Assembly: GCF_030272615.1 (NCBI RefSeq)
Contig: NW_026729191.1
Span: forward strand, 1-64,000
Direction of reading: 5' to 3'
Origin: Cryptomeria japonica
Lineage: Eukaryota > Streptophyta > Pinopsida > Cupressales > Cupressaceae
Length of the DNA stretch: 64,000 nt
Position 1 is the first letter of the stretch; each line of letters begins with the position of its first letter. This document shows positions 41,171 to 55,464 of this stretch, piece after piece. The position numbers were made by a program, and so were the translations under genes. Under the pieces are notes generated by a model that was not told where the DNA came from, ran no database searches, and worked only from the letters and a program-made list of their open reading frames with translations.

Positions 41171-41599
41171 AAACCATGATGCTAAGAAAGAGCCGCAAAC
41201 ATATATAAATCTAATGAAATATATTATTAAATATATATGGAAACTGTGATGCTAAGGGCTGCAAACATATATTTATTTTTAAATATATTATTAAATCTAA
41301 TGAAATATATAATAAAATTATGTTCATTATTACATATTATATGAAATATAATACATGCCATTACTTTAAAATATTATTACATAATATTTTATTAAATAAT
41401 GATATTAAAATTAAACATAAATATAATATAATATATATAATATCTACATATTTTATAGAATAATAGTAATATTAATATATTATATAATATTTTCTTATTA
41501 CTTTTAAGGATGTGTACACTCTATTTTAATAATAATTTGGATAATTCACTCTCCAATTGTTGGACTTACTTAGGCTCTTTCTTGCATTTCAATTTTTGA
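41171..41599. other. AT-rich spacer
   Basis: Mostly ATATTA-type low-complexity sequence. A GGAAAC-(C/T)-TGATGCTAAG word is doubled near 41170-41260. No gene. Confidence 0.5.
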
Positions 41600-43927
<2,328 letters not shown>

Positions 43928-44006
43928 GAGATGCTTCCCATCTTAGTATGCAAAACATAGACCAAAAAATTTATGATTAGCTTTCCACACCTTTTTGATG
44001 TACCCA

Positions 44007-44031
44007 TTGCACACTAGGGTGCAATTGCTAG
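44007..44031 (+). mobile_element. Helitron-like 3' terminus
   Basis: A hairpin (TTGCAC, 6-nt loop, GTGCAA, 44007-44024) is followed by TTG, CTAG (44028-44031) and T. The preceding words GTACCCATTGCAC resemble those of the ends at 28814 and 54031. The body would extend leftward and could include the pyrimidine-rich tract, but no 5' end was identified. Confidence 0.45.
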
Positions 44032-44311
44032 TTTAATACCACTTGTAGATATGAATTCTCCCTTTTTTTCATATTTGATTAGATAAATATTATACTAATA
44101 ATTTATGTATTAGCATTCGCGGTCCATCCTATAGTGTGATGGTTAAGTGGTTGCATTGTTAATGGTGCAACTTATGCCTTTGATGGGCTATCAATGTGGA
44201 TGTCTTGCTAGTGATAGGAGAATTAAGGTAGACATGAAACAAGATGGAGGATGTGGAGGTATATCAGCTAGCCATTAATGCCAAATGTAGATGTGTAGGA
44301 GGAGGTGTGTG

Positions 44312-44662
44312 TTGGTGGTGGAGAAGAGACAAGGCAGAGAAATGGATGGCTAGGGCAAAGATGGACGGTCAGTGTTAATGTTAGGGATGAGGCCTCTCAT
44401 TTGTGGCCTCACTTAGAGCTTGGGCCAATTCTATTGATGGAGGAGAGACAAGGAGGAAAGATGGACAGCTAGGGAAAAGGTGGACGATCAAGTGTTAATG
44501 TCAAGGATGAGGCCCCTCATTTGTGGCCCCACCTAGAGCTAGGGCTAGTGTTGATGGTGGAGGAGAAACAAGGAGGAGAAATGGATGGCCAAGGCATAGG
44601 TGGGCGTGTTAATGTCAAGGTTGAGGCCCCTCATTTGTGACCTCACCTAGAAATGGGGCTAG
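44312..44662 (+). repeat. Minisatellite, three ~120-bp units
   Basis: Units at about 44312-44430, 44431-44550 and 44551-44662. Each has GGAGRAACAAGG-like words, GGTGGAC, GTTAATGT, GATGAGGCC and CTCATTTGTG in the same order. The first two are offset by exactly 120 bp; the third has a small deletion. A partial earlier unit may begin near 44240. Confidence 0.85.
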
Positions 44663-45271
44663 CATTAAAATCTTACTGCCTTAACTGATCAAAAAATTTA
44701 TTTAATATATTTATATAATAGATCAATAAAATTTCCTATAATATATTTTTTATGTATTCACTTTCATGTCATTTAAAGATATAAACTTTTTGTTATTATT
44801 ATATATATTTAATTTTGGAATCATTATTAACATATGTAATTATTATATAGACCTAGAGGAAAGTAGCTATTGGTATTCGAACCTAAATCTCTCACAAACC
44901 AACAACTTTGGTGACTGTTTTACACGCACTCATTTATATACAAATAAAAATGACATTTTATCAACTTTTTTCCAATTATAATTTAAAGGTAACCTCTTCC
45001 TCTAAAAATAGGGATGACGACACAATTTTAAGTAGCAATCACAACTACATCGCAACCTTAATATTCATTCCTTTGTAATGAGTACACATGGGATTCTTAC
45101 ACAAAGTGGGTACGTTTTATTTGATTTCAAGTGATCGCAGTTCGTGATATCCCAGTCTAGTTATTGCAATCTCAAACGAATTGATAGAATTCAATGATAG
45201 AAAAATTAAAGAATATTTGATAGATCTCAATGCTATGCTCTGTCAACTAAGACTTTATTTAGTTTTTTTGT
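44663..45271. other. Spacer with no recognised gene
   Basis: AT-rich intergenic DNA downstream of the minus-strand XTH-2 pseudogene. Confidence 0.45.
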
Positions 45272-46396
45272 TCAATTAACTCTCTGGATGGTGCATTCTG
45301 CAGGAAGGCCCTACAGAAACCTTTTTCTGTCCAAGCAGTAATCATAAATCATGTAATTCTTGAGCACCCATTTCAGTTTCTGTTCCTGACTGAAATCCAA
45401 GGCCGCCTGACTCCACCATGAATTTGCAGAGCAAACAGAAGACTTTGTGCACACCTATGCATTAAAATTGTGGAAAGAGGCATCGAAGGGTGCTTTTCTC
45501 CAATCAGTCTTCATTGCCCCGCCTCTGGTTGCCCAATCGTCTGTGTACCACGAGCTCGAATATATTCTCATTGCTTGATTCTTCGGATATGCAACACCCA
45601 ACTTCTTGTTGTTCTCGAACACTCTCACCGGTGTTCCATCCACGGAGAATCTGCACAATACGACCACCATGATATATTAGAACTATAGATAATTATATCC
45701 ATAAAATTACGAGTAATGCTTGTATTACATACATAATAATTTGTTGAGGATTCCAGAGTAGAGAGTAAGTGTGAAAATCGGCGGTGTGATCAAACCAGAG
45801 GTTAAATTGTTGTTCCCGATTGCCCTGGCCTTGAGAGTAAACATTTGTGTGCATAACGTAGGGATCTCCAGACAGGTTTCCCAAAAACTCGAAGTGAATT
45901 TCATCGTGGTTATTGCCTTGGGACGAAAGCTGCACCAAATATTTCAACACATGAATTTATCTGCCATGCTCAGCTAAGAAGGATAATATGTCCTATGTCA
46001 TTACTAATATGAATACTATGATATATTAAGCGGACTTACATAGTATGTCGTTATAGTGCCTGCCGAGTTACCAGGAACCAACTTGATTTGCATATCGATG
46101 TTTTCGAACAGGTATTCCTTCTTGGATTGAAATCCCGAGCCTATCATATAACATCTAAATTAAGGTTCGACATAGAATTTGAATTATATACAATAAGGAA
46201 AGGATGATATGAGTAGAAAAATATGGTTTTTCGTTATACCTGAGGATCGGTCGAGAGTAAGCTACAACTGTTGCCCTTTGTTGAGTATATTAGCGCGATC
46301 ACTACCCCATGTGATATCAAAATCGTTATAAAAATTTGCTGAAACATGGTGGGAGATTGAGACCATAAATATGAGGAAAAGCACGAGGAGGGCCAT
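45272..46396 (-). pseudogene. XTH: XTH-2: XTH pseudogene with three stop codons
   Basis: A full-length XTH copy. Exons on the minus strand are 46396-46240, 46140-46040, 45929-45733 and 45650-45272, with introns of 99, 110 and 82 bp and standard splice sites. No frameshift was found across 277 codons, but three codons are TAG: 46264-46262 (codon 45), 45457-45455 and 45313-45311. At all three the other copies have CAG (Gln). The catalytic motif reads [10 protein letters not shown], so the conserved Asp that assists the nucleophile is His. Exon 3 carries one extra ATT codon at its end. The signal peptide (20 aa, ending VSA), NLS glycosylation site and C-terminal cysteines are kept. It resembles XTH-3 more than XTH-1/4/5. 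It cannot yield a complete enzyme. Confidence 0.93.
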
Positions 46397-46484
46397 TGAT
46401 AACAGAGTTGAAATGAGAAAGTCGAATTTAGGTAAGGTGTTAAGAAGATAGTGGATTTGTGATGGCTGAAAGCTACCAATCGCT

Positions 46485-46500
46485 TGTATATATATAGTAC
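46485..46500 (-). promoter_or_regulatory. TATA box of XTH-2
   Basis: ACTATATATATACAAG on the minus strand, about 95 bp before the former start codon, the same spacing as in XTH-1 and XTH-5. The remaining promoter blocks of XTH-1/5 are not recognisable here. Confidence 0.6.
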
Positions 46501-46887
46501 AAAAGTATGAATGAGTTGTCACGCCTTGGGGTTTATTTGGGTACGTGCAAGGTTTGGCTTTACAGGGATAACAATCTGGATTTTTTTTCTGGGGCCGGCT
46601 CATTTGTCTGGAAGCTCCCTTTTATCCTCATCTTTTCAACGTTTTGATACCAGAGCTCACATCCCATGATAATTGTAAGAGAAAGTGTTTTCTAGCTGTA
46701 TTTTAGCTGCTTCATGTAAATTTCAGGTTGTTAAAGACACACAACTCCATGGCACGTTGTAGTCTCATGATTACCGAGAATTGATTAATGGAGAACAACT
46801 TGCAATAGATTTGAGCGATCAGAAACAAGTTGCAATTGATTTGGTCAAAGGTCTATTTTGAACAACACGCTCCTATTTGAGAAGGGA

Positions 46888-47005
46888 AAGGGAAGGGGCA
46901 TGGGGCTTTCGTTATACCTACAACACTAAAAGTTATTTTTCTTTTCCCTCTAGGGTGGGGAAGGGGCTTGGGGTTTTCGTTATACACTAAAAGTTATTTT
47001 CCTTC
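46888..47005 (+). repeat. Imperfect tandem pair, ~65-bp unit
   Basis: GGAAGGGGCATGGGGCTTTC, then GTTATAC and ACTAAAAGTTATTTT, recurs from 46958 with few changes. It lies about 500 bp upstream of XTH-2. Confidence 0.7.
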
Positions 47006-47929
47006 TTTCTGAGGTGGCAAGTTGGTATCTAAAAATTTTACCAGCAATTTAATTCTAGTCTATTTTATGAATTTAACTGTAAGTATTTTATTAATTAAAA
47101 ATTATTTATATAAAGAGAGAGGGGGTGGATGGATACAAGATTATACTCTAGGGTAAAAAAGTAGAATTCAAAATAAAACATAACAATAACAAAAAAATTA
47201 AGTGAAAAACAGTAATAGTTTTAATCCATTTTCGATAATACTTTGAAGATTTTTCTTTCCACTATAATATTTTTAACTATACTTAAATCAAATGTTGTTT
47301 TGATAGCTATAATCAACAATGTCAAATAATATATTTTTAAGAAAATCTAAAATTCTTCAAGAGGCTATCAAATTTTAATTAGAATAATAAACCTTATAAA
47401 AGTTGTGCTATTCTTAATGATTACCTTATGTAGTGATATAGTATAGTATTTATATTAATATTTAGTCTTTTAAATAAGTAATATTAAATTAAGCTATCAA
47501 AAATTATAATTATATTATAGGTAAAACAAAAAAATAATTAGGCATGGGCTGAGTTTGGAACTTTTATAATGTTTGTTCAATTTAATTTATAATGTGCTTC
47601 TTTAATGCTAAACTTCTTAGTTTACCAATTAAAATAAATAATATTTAAAAATTAATAAAAAATATCATATTATGAAAATAATAACATGTGTACATTAGGG
47701 TTGCATTTTGAGAAATAGATCATTTTTTTAATACTTTTGTCTTTTGTGGTCCCTTTAATTTTGATTTTATGTTCTCCTTCAATTTTATTCTGTATGGATT
47801 ACATTAAAATGAAGTGCATTCTATCGATGACTATATTCCTATTATTAATTTCTCACAATGATGTCTCTACCAAAAACCTAACTCTACATCTAAAAAATAT
47901 TATTATGTTTTGATTAATAAAAAGCAAGA
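47006..47929. other. AT-rich spacer
   Basis: Very AT-rich, with no gene or element boundary recognised. Confidence 0.45.
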
Positions 47930-49720
47930 TAGGCCTGCACCATTACATAAATGCTAAAAGTGCTACGTAGGGCACATGAGACATGCACACCAAGCAAAAA
48001 CACAAAAGAGGCAAAACCTTTTTCGAAAAGAGGCTTTTGACCATAACCCCAACTAGTGGAAACAATGTCCCAAACACAGGAAATCACCTAATGAAAATGG
48101 AGGGGGTTAGGAGTGTGCCCCAAACCATCCTCTTGAAAAACCCCCTTAAACTAAGAGCAAACTAGCCAAGGGATAAAAAAATCAAAAGCAAATTTGAAAG
48201 ACATTCTACAACCTTTTATGATTAGGGATACTAGAGAACACTGATCTGGAGACACCCACGAACCTAGTAAAAATAGAAACTCCTAGCCATTCTATAGCAG
48301 TAACAAGAAAAGACATCATGGAATGGACTAGCACAAACAAACACAAGGGGTTTTGAAAGGCACCCCAGAACCTTTTTCATGATGAGTAGCCTGCTAACAA
48401 AACATCAAGGGTCACCTCAATAGACAAGCTGTCAACAAAAATATTGGCAGACAAATCCCCAGACAGAAAAAATATAGGGTAGAGACCCTAGCCTTCAACC
48501 CAGTGACAAGAAGATCTCAACTCAATCGCCAATCTAGAAGTTCTAAGCTAATTGATCCAAACATGCCCACTACATGACGAGGGTAGTAGAAGACAAAAGC
48601 AAAAATTGTCAAAAATAACATCTTCTGAAATAAGAAAGAGTCTAGTGCCATCGCGAGGATGACAAAAATAGAGCCCTCTCTGGTTAAACTCCCATAGGGT
48701 AACCAACCCTCAGCACTCCTCTGGAAACCACCCGCCACAACATGGGAAGAATTGCCTCCAAGAAGAACACTATCATTCTCAAAAAATACCAAATCCGACC
48801 CCCAAAAAAAGCCATCAGCAAAATAATATTTAAATAACAAAACACCTTCAAGGCCCATCTCCATAGGAACACTAAAAGAAGTAGAGTAAACATCATGTCA
48901 ATTACCCTTCCCAACTAGGAGAGGAGTCCCAAGAGGAAGTCTTAGAGAGAGGAAGGAAAAGCTACCCCACTCCAGAGAACCTCAACACCACAGGAAACCA
49001 TCCATCCTAGCACAAAATCCCACCTCCATACGATCAGTACTGAGCAGGGGAGCCCAATGCAGCACGCAACCCACCAACAAGAACCAACCCCAAACGAAGT
49101 TGCTCCACCAATGAGTGAGAGAAAATTAGGCACACTCAGCCCTGAATAGAATCTAAAATCCCCAATCAACAAAAGCAAAGAGAAGACCACATAGGGGCAC
49201 ACATTAAACACCATAGAATGAAGGGTTGTCACCAAAAACAGACCCTACAAAGTAGGCCCAACCACCAGAGACTCTCGACACCCACCAAACTTAGGAAGCA
49301 AGGCAAAGAGATGAATAGAAACCCTGCACCCACCAACGACTCTCCTTGCATACTGTCAAGAAAGATTCACTGATTATAGGAAAAGGAAAAACAAGGGCCC
49401 AATCCAATAGGGAAGAAAACCATCATCTATTAGGGGCCACTTCCTAACCAATGACCCAACATGAAATAAGCATAAGGGAGGCACGATATGAGTAGATATC
49501 GAGACCCCAGAAAGCGAAAGGGGCGTAATGTCTCTCCAAGCAGAAAACCAAACAAGGAGCACTGAAAGAGCTACAACCACTATCCAAGAAAAAACCAAGC
49601 TACTAGCCACCTAAATCCCCTAACCATCCTCATCGTCGCCCTCACCTCCATCCTCTACATCGTACCCTGAAGAACCTACACCTCTAGAAACCCTAACACT
49701 CCTCGCTCCTCCTTGCTCCA
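47930..49720 (-). mobile_element. Possible non-LTR retroelement remnant, unclassified
   Basis: The minus strand is strongly T/G-rich and ends (toward 47930) in CTTGCTTTTTATTAATCAAAA, reminiscent of plant LINE 3' ends. Open frames on this strand (49850-49620, 49610-49374, 49235-48942, 48864-48517) are rich in Trp, Val, Gly and Phe and show no known domain. The strand composition resembles that around the MITE at 39.9-41.2 kb. Element class and limits are guesses. Confidence 0.25.
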
Positions 49721-50457
49721 TTGAATCTTGGTGTACTAGTTCATTTCTTATAAATACTATTATGTTTTTCATTGTAATGATGAGAATTAAATTTTGATTA
49801 TAAAATATTTGATTCACCAACTTGTCATTGAGCCAATCTACTTTTAGCACATACTTAGAGATATATTTGCAATGTGATAGATATTGACTCCATTATGATT
49901 GTCAATCAAACAAGGGGAGGTTTACACTATGTGGTTTAGCATAGAAGCAAGAAGACTACAATTTCTAGAAATGGGGTTTTCCTTTGGGTGTTAAAAGCCC
50001 AATTTCATTCCCTTTCACAGTGGAAAATCTATCCACTTTGCCTCTATTTTAAATAAAAGGCTATACATTCCTTGATTTAGAAGCTTTCCCTCATTCTATA
50101 GTTGCTTAGATAAAAAATAATAATTAATTGCTCCTATTTTAACCCTTCTATAGTTTTCGACGATTGAGAGGACACAAAACTAACAAAAATAGAGTTCTTG
50201 GTTACATTAACTTAAAAAATTTATAAATTGTAATCTTAATTTGACAAATAATTTGGAATGGATAAATCCAATGTAATATTTTTGTGAATTATTGTTATTT
50301 TTGTGAATTATTGTTATTTACAAATTTTGTAAGCAATGCTAAATTTACCCTTACCCCTTCAATTTAAGTGCTTAACATCCCTCCGGGCTAAGGCTCTGAA
50401 GTATTACCGTGCCCGTTTCAATAACATAAATTATTTTGATGTGATGGTATTGAGCAG
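49721..50457. other. Spacer upstream of the orphan XTH exon
   Basis: Exons 1-3 of XTH-3 would be expected here but are absent. The last ~35 bp before 50458 resemble the end of intron 3 in XTH-2, so similarity begins inside that intron. A ~20-bp word containing TTGTGAATTATTGTTATT is doubled near 50281-50320. Confidence 0.6.
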
Positions 50458-50827
50458 ATTTTCTTTGGATGGAACTCCCGTGAGAGTGTTTAAGAACAAC
50501 GAGAATGTGGGTGTGGCGTATCCAAAGAATCAAGGCATGAGAATATATTCGAGTCTGTGGAACACAGACGATTGGGCAACTAGAGGTGGGCTTGTGAAGA
50601 TAGACTGGAGCAAAGCCCTCTTCGTCGCCTCATACCAGAGTTTTAATGCACAGGTGTGCAGTACTTCTTCCTCTGACTGCTCTGCAAATGCATGGTACAA
50701 TCAAGCAGCATTGGATTCGGGTGAGCAGCAGCAACTTGAATGGGTGCGCAAGAACTATATGGTATATGATTACTGTTCTGACACCAAAAGTTTTCCACTG
50801 GGCCTTCCTACTGAATGCACCCGTTAG
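50458..50827 (+). pseudogene. XTH: XTH-3: orphan last exon of an XTH gene
   Basis: Preceded by an AG acceptor (50456-50457), the frame encodes 122 residues of the XTH C-terminal part: [53 protein letters not shown] and a TAG stop. All four C-terminal cysteines are present and the frame is open throughout. It lacks the signal peptide, GH16 catalytic motif and first three exons, so it cannot be an enzyme on its own. FKNNEN and FNAQVC group it with XTH-2. It is either a recent fragmentary duplicate or the survivor of a deletion. Confidence 0.9.
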
Positions 50828-53800
50828 ACATCAAACGCTGAGTCAATCAACTCTACCTTCGAACAGGAAATTTTTCCCTCCTCTTTAATTGTACAATATT
50901 CACACTCTTTCATTCTTTTAACTTTCCCACAATTTCAATGTATTATTTCTTTCAACATGGAATAAAAGAAGGCTTCACACCTTTGGTAGATTATGTGGAT
51001 GTAAAATCTTATATGAACAAATGCACACGAGTGCCCACCTGATTCCGTCCAGTAATTTCGGTTCTATTTCATAATCATGAATGCTTAGATTTATTTCTCA
51101 TTTATTTCTTTTATAATCCCTCTCATTCCAAGACAATATCAATCAATGATACTTCTACACATGGTGATAATAGAATCATAATTCCAAAATCAACAATCAA
51201 GTTTACAAGGCAAGTCCCAAATTCCTGCAAGAACACTTTATCTATCAATACATATAAACAAGGTTAGATATAAATATTCCTTTAATCAGATATATTTCCT
51301 AGTGATCTAGACATCACCAATTTATTCCACATACAATATCAATTTTGTGTTTAGATTGGTCATGGATACTGTGCTTTACAAAGGTCATGTATCATGTTTG
51401 GGTTGCATAAAATTTTAACTTAGAAATAATTATGAAACAAATTTTGACTCACAGATTAGTCACCCAATTTTATCAAGCATTGATCATATGTGACAGTGTG
51501 ATCAAGAGAAATAGAGGAAGGGGGAGATATAGGGAGACAGAGAAAAATAGATATAAAGAATTTGATTATTTGCTTAAGTTCTTGCTTAACTACATAATAC
51601 TAGAATGGTTCTTTTCTTGATTGATTGTGAGTAAAGGATCAAAATTCTTCAACCCTAATGTATAATGAGATATTTAGTTATATAATTTTCTTAATCACTT
51701 CCTTGAGTTACTTGTAGAATTGGATGATGGCTAATTTTATTTTTTATTATTTTGAAATTGTAAACTATGCTTCTCTCTTTAACATGGTAATTTCAAGTGT
51801 GCCAAAGAATATTTTCTTCCTATGCCATTTATTTCTCTTCTCATTTGTTGTTGGATACTCCTAAGATTAAAAAGTTAAATAAGATCATTGGTAGTTTCCT
51901 TTAGTTTATGGTCAATTTAATAAAGTTAACATGGTATATAACATCACATTTTGACTTATCTTAGAGCAAGTGAATTTGTGGCGCCTTTTTTACAAAGTGT
52001 GGTTGCAAAGGTGATCATTATGATATTTACAATGGTTCAAATTTAGTTGCTAGAATGAAGGTGGGTAGTTCAACATAGTGTACTCCATCAAGGACAATTC
52101 CATGAGAAAGAAGTACACCATCCCCTAATTTTTATCTGATCTAACTACCCTAAGAAATCTCCTCATAAACACATAAGGAGTTGGAATGCTAGCAAAACAT
52201 TGCAAATTACTAAGAATGGATATCTCTGTGTGCAAAAGTCCAGCTTTTGTGTAAGCTTTGTCTAGATAATGTGAATAAAATCTTCAACAAGAGGAATAGA
52301 GATTTCTTCATATTTTTCTCCAATCTATAACCTCTTGCAATCCTTCTCATGGGCCAAAGTCAACAATGAAACTTTGCAAAGATCAACATGGAGAGATACC
52401 AAGACAATTCAAAACAAACCAAAACTAAGCGCAACAAATTAAAAAATGTTTTTGGTCAATGTGGATTGCTTGTCTACTTACGTGCTCTTGCACCAAATTC
52501 AAACTATTATGTGGATCTTTAAAATTATTCGGGGATTATTAAGTAGAGATTTGCATTAATGAAGATAAGGTGCATTTGCGAGTTTGATCTTTGTAAGGTA
52601 AAGCCAAGTAAATCAATTTCATTTGAAAAGTAATTTCTTACACTATCATTAGGGTATCCACCTAGGGTAGACTCTATGTTGCAAGATTAGGCATCAATTA
52701 GTCTAGAAGGTCAACCATTCATTCTCATAAATCAAGAAATCTTGCAAACTTTTTAAGTTTTTACACTTCCTTTACTTTGATTATACAACCTATTGTTGAA
52801 AATTTCTATTAATTTTATGGTGATCTTTGATTATTAAAAGCCTAGAGGATTGTTTATAGTCTAGTTTTCACTATCTCGATGATGTATACAACTATCATTG
52901 AAAGTATTTAAAGGATTTCTGACGTAATCAATATTTAGTTGCATTAGTTATCTAGATGCTTGAAACAATGCAACAATCCTTAGCAAAGAACAACAATCAC
53001 AATTAAAGTATAAAGTCGTAGTTTTTGGTGTAATTGAGATATTTATCAAAATTCAAGTGTAGTTTTTCGAGTCAAACTCATTGACCCATATTTCATGGGT
53101 AGTGGTTCACAAGAACCCATCTCTCATGAGAATGAATGGTACACTTAGCACTTATTGCATTAAGATAAAATTTTAGTATTGGATCTTTTCCAAGATGTCA
53201 CCCATCTGAAATGTACTCCTACTCCAACTGAAATGTTTTTAACAATAGAAATTCCCAAAATTAATTGCACTTAACTTGCTATCCTATTTGATAAACTTTC
53301 AGCAAGTGTTGTGAGTTCCCTTTAGTTTATTAATTGATAATAACTAGGATATAGAAATTACAGAACTGAAACTGAATTAAGTCAAACATTTAAGACCTGC
53401 AATCTTCTTCAATATTCGTATTCTTCACCGTAGCATAAAATTATCAAGAACAAATTTAACAGCCAGTTCCCTTTGGCGTTCATTAAATGAGCTCAAACTA
53501 ACAGAGGTGTAAGGTGCAGATTCATTCCAGGCAGTTTGGAGTAAATATTGACTCTCCCGTACAAAACACTAACAGGAAATTCGAATGTCATTAAGCAATT
53601 CTGTTTTCTAATGGAATGATGATTACGAGTGTCTTCAATGACCAAAATATGACACCTCAGACGTGGACGACAAGAAAATTCAACAAGTCCGACTTCCCCG
53701 AGATTTTACGGAAACTAACGCAGCCGTGTACAGTAAAAAAGAAATTCGAAACTCTGATAACAAGTCAAATTTGAGATATATATTAAATTGTCTTGGATAG

Positions 53801-53957
53801 CATTTGTTACACACAAACATAGATTTATCTGATAAAATTACGCGTCGCAATCATATATTTAATACAAATTATATAGCAAAATTTTTATTTGACAATAATC
53901 TTTTTTTAAATTTCTAACATTAATATTGCATTGTATGTAATACTCACCCATTCACAT
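50828..53957. other. Anonymous intergenic DNA
   Basis: No gene, RNA or element was recognised in about 3.1 kb, apart from a short GA-rich run near 51505-51560. The first ~120 bp are presumably the former XTH-3 3' flank. Confidence 0.45.
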
Positions 53958-54027
53958 AATATAATATTTTATCCATTATTAAATCATTCCTTTTAGAAAA
54001 AAGAAAGACATTGGTACACAAAATCTA
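53958..54027 (+). repeat. Upstream block shared by XTH-4 and XTH-5, copy 1
   Basis: It aligns with 61158-61225 (AATATAATATT, ATTATTAAA, AGACATTGGTA, ACAAAATCTA). It shows the XTH-4/XTH-5 duplication reached about 500 bp upstream of the gene. Similarity stops within 4 bp of the CTAG at 54031. Confidence 0.75.
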
Positions 54028-54030
54028 ACA

Positions 54031-54056
54031 CTAGCACTTGCACCAAAACAAGGTGC
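54031..54056 (-). mobile_element. Helitron-like 3' terminus at the XTH-4 breakpoint
   Basis: On the minus strand GCACC, a loop and GGTGC form a hairpin followed by AAGTG, CTAG and T. The 432 bp from here to the truncated XTH-4 exon (54462) have no counterpart near XTH-5, so this is a plausible inserted segment. No clean TC-type 5' end was found. Confidence 0.4.
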
Positions 54057-54339
54057 GAGGGTTACGCCGATAGCAATGTATACTTTCAATGATAAATTGG
54101 AGGGTACAAAATTACATAATGTTAAAATTGCATTTATTAATGATAATTTTTTATTTAATGTAATCAAATCGATTTTAAAATATAAAAAATATAAATACAA
54201 ATGAATGCAAATTTATCCAGGATATTATAATTTCTTGTCTTGGTTTGAGGCAACTCTACTTTTCCCTTATAAGCCCTTTCTAGTGTTTCAACATTTCTTA
54301 TCTCGATGTGCCTATTTAATTTGTCATCCATCGCATGAC

Positions 54340-54462
54340 TTTCCCTCCAGTCAACTCTTACCCTCTAACCCTAAACTTTACCCTTATCCTAATTCTAACC
54401 TTAACCCTTACTATATCCCCAATTCTGATCCTTAAATTAAACATAATTCTAACCCTAACCAT
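54340..54462 (+). repeat. Degenerate telomere-like stretch (CCCTAA-type words)
   Basis: CTAACCCTAAACTTTACCC, then ACCTTAACCCTTAC and CTAACCCTAACC, are variants of the plant telomere complement CCCTAAA, mixed with ATTCT words. It ends exactly where XTH-4 exon 1 similarity starts. Only one exact CCCTAAA heptamer is present, so it may be a chance C/A-rich tract. Confidence 0.5.
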
Positions 54463-55464
54463 ACTTTGACATCACATGGGGAAATGATCGTGCTAAGATA
54501 CTTGACAATGGCCAACGTTTGCAGCTTACTCTCGATCAGTCCTCAGGTATATTCATCTCTTTTGCCTACTTCATTTATATGATTTTAATAGTATGCTGAA
54601 CCGATGCTTATCTCCTCCCCTGCCTCTGCTGTATGAAAACAGGTTCAGGGTTCCAATCCAAGAATGAATATCTCTTTGGCAATATTGATATGCAAATCAA
54701 GCTGGTTCCTGGTAACTCGGCTGGTACTGTTACTGCATACTATGTAAGTCTCTCCCTCCATTTCATTTTGTAGCCCTAAAATTAGTACTGGGTAGTACTA
54801 GTATTGTTGTGGGAAGTTGAGCATGGTCTAATAAAATGGTGATGTTCTGTCGCAGCTCTCTTCACAAGGGAATACACACGACGAAATAGACTTTGAGTTT
54901 CTGGGAAATCTGTCTGGAGATCCCTACATTATGCACACTAATATTTTCTCTCAAGGCGAAGGCAACCGCGAGCAACAATTCTACCTCTGGTTCGACCCCA
55001 CTGCAGACTTTCACAGTTACTCTCTGCTCTGGAATCCCCAACAAATTATGTAAGTTAGTATTTTCCCTACAACTTCAAATCAGCTACTGAATGTCCTCTT
55101 TTGCCTAGCCCTCCAGTTTTAACATCATTGTTGTACTTATATTGTGCATTTCTGATAGTGTGCAGGTTTTCTGTGGATGGAACTCCGGTGAGAGTGTTCA
55201 AGAACAGTGAGGATCTGGGCGTTGCATATCCGAAGAATCAGACGATTGGGCAACAGAGGCGGTGCAGTAAAGATCGATTGGAGCAAATCCCCATTTGTGG
55301 CATCTTATGGAAATTTCAAAGCAGAGACATGCTCTGCCTCCTCTAATTGCTCTGTGAATTCATGGTATGCTGCAGAGGCATTAGAGTCAAGTGAGCAGCA
55401 GAAACTTGAATGGGTGCACAAAAATTATATGATTTACGATTACAGTCGCCAGGCGTCCAACTGA
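54463..55464 (+). pseudogene. XTH: XTH-4: 5'-truncated XTH pseudogene with exon deletions
   Basis: Closest to XTH-5. Exon 1 survives only from FDITWGND (54465-54546); promoter, signal peptide and start codon are gone. Exons 2 (54643-54743) and 3 (54856-55049) are intact with good splice sites, the [10 protein letters not shown] motif and the NLS glycosylation site. Exon 4 (55166-55464) has lost about 35 bp after YPKNQ, then one base in GCAACCAGAGG, and a third deletion near the end that removes CSDSKRF through ECT, including two conserved cysteines. The 3' flank still matches XTH-1 and XTH-5. It is a dead copy, younger in sequence than XTH-2. Confidence 0.95.

Noticed and set aside
44115-44200. 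tRNA-like A-box phrase TAGTGTGATGGTTAAGTGG, possible SINE or tRNA
   Set aside because: No B box at the expected distance, no cloverleaf, no tail and no flanking duplication were found.
48517-49850. Several Trp/Gly/Val-rich minus-strand frames as genes
   Set aside because: No start context, introns or domain; they follow from the T/G-rich composition of a probable repeat.
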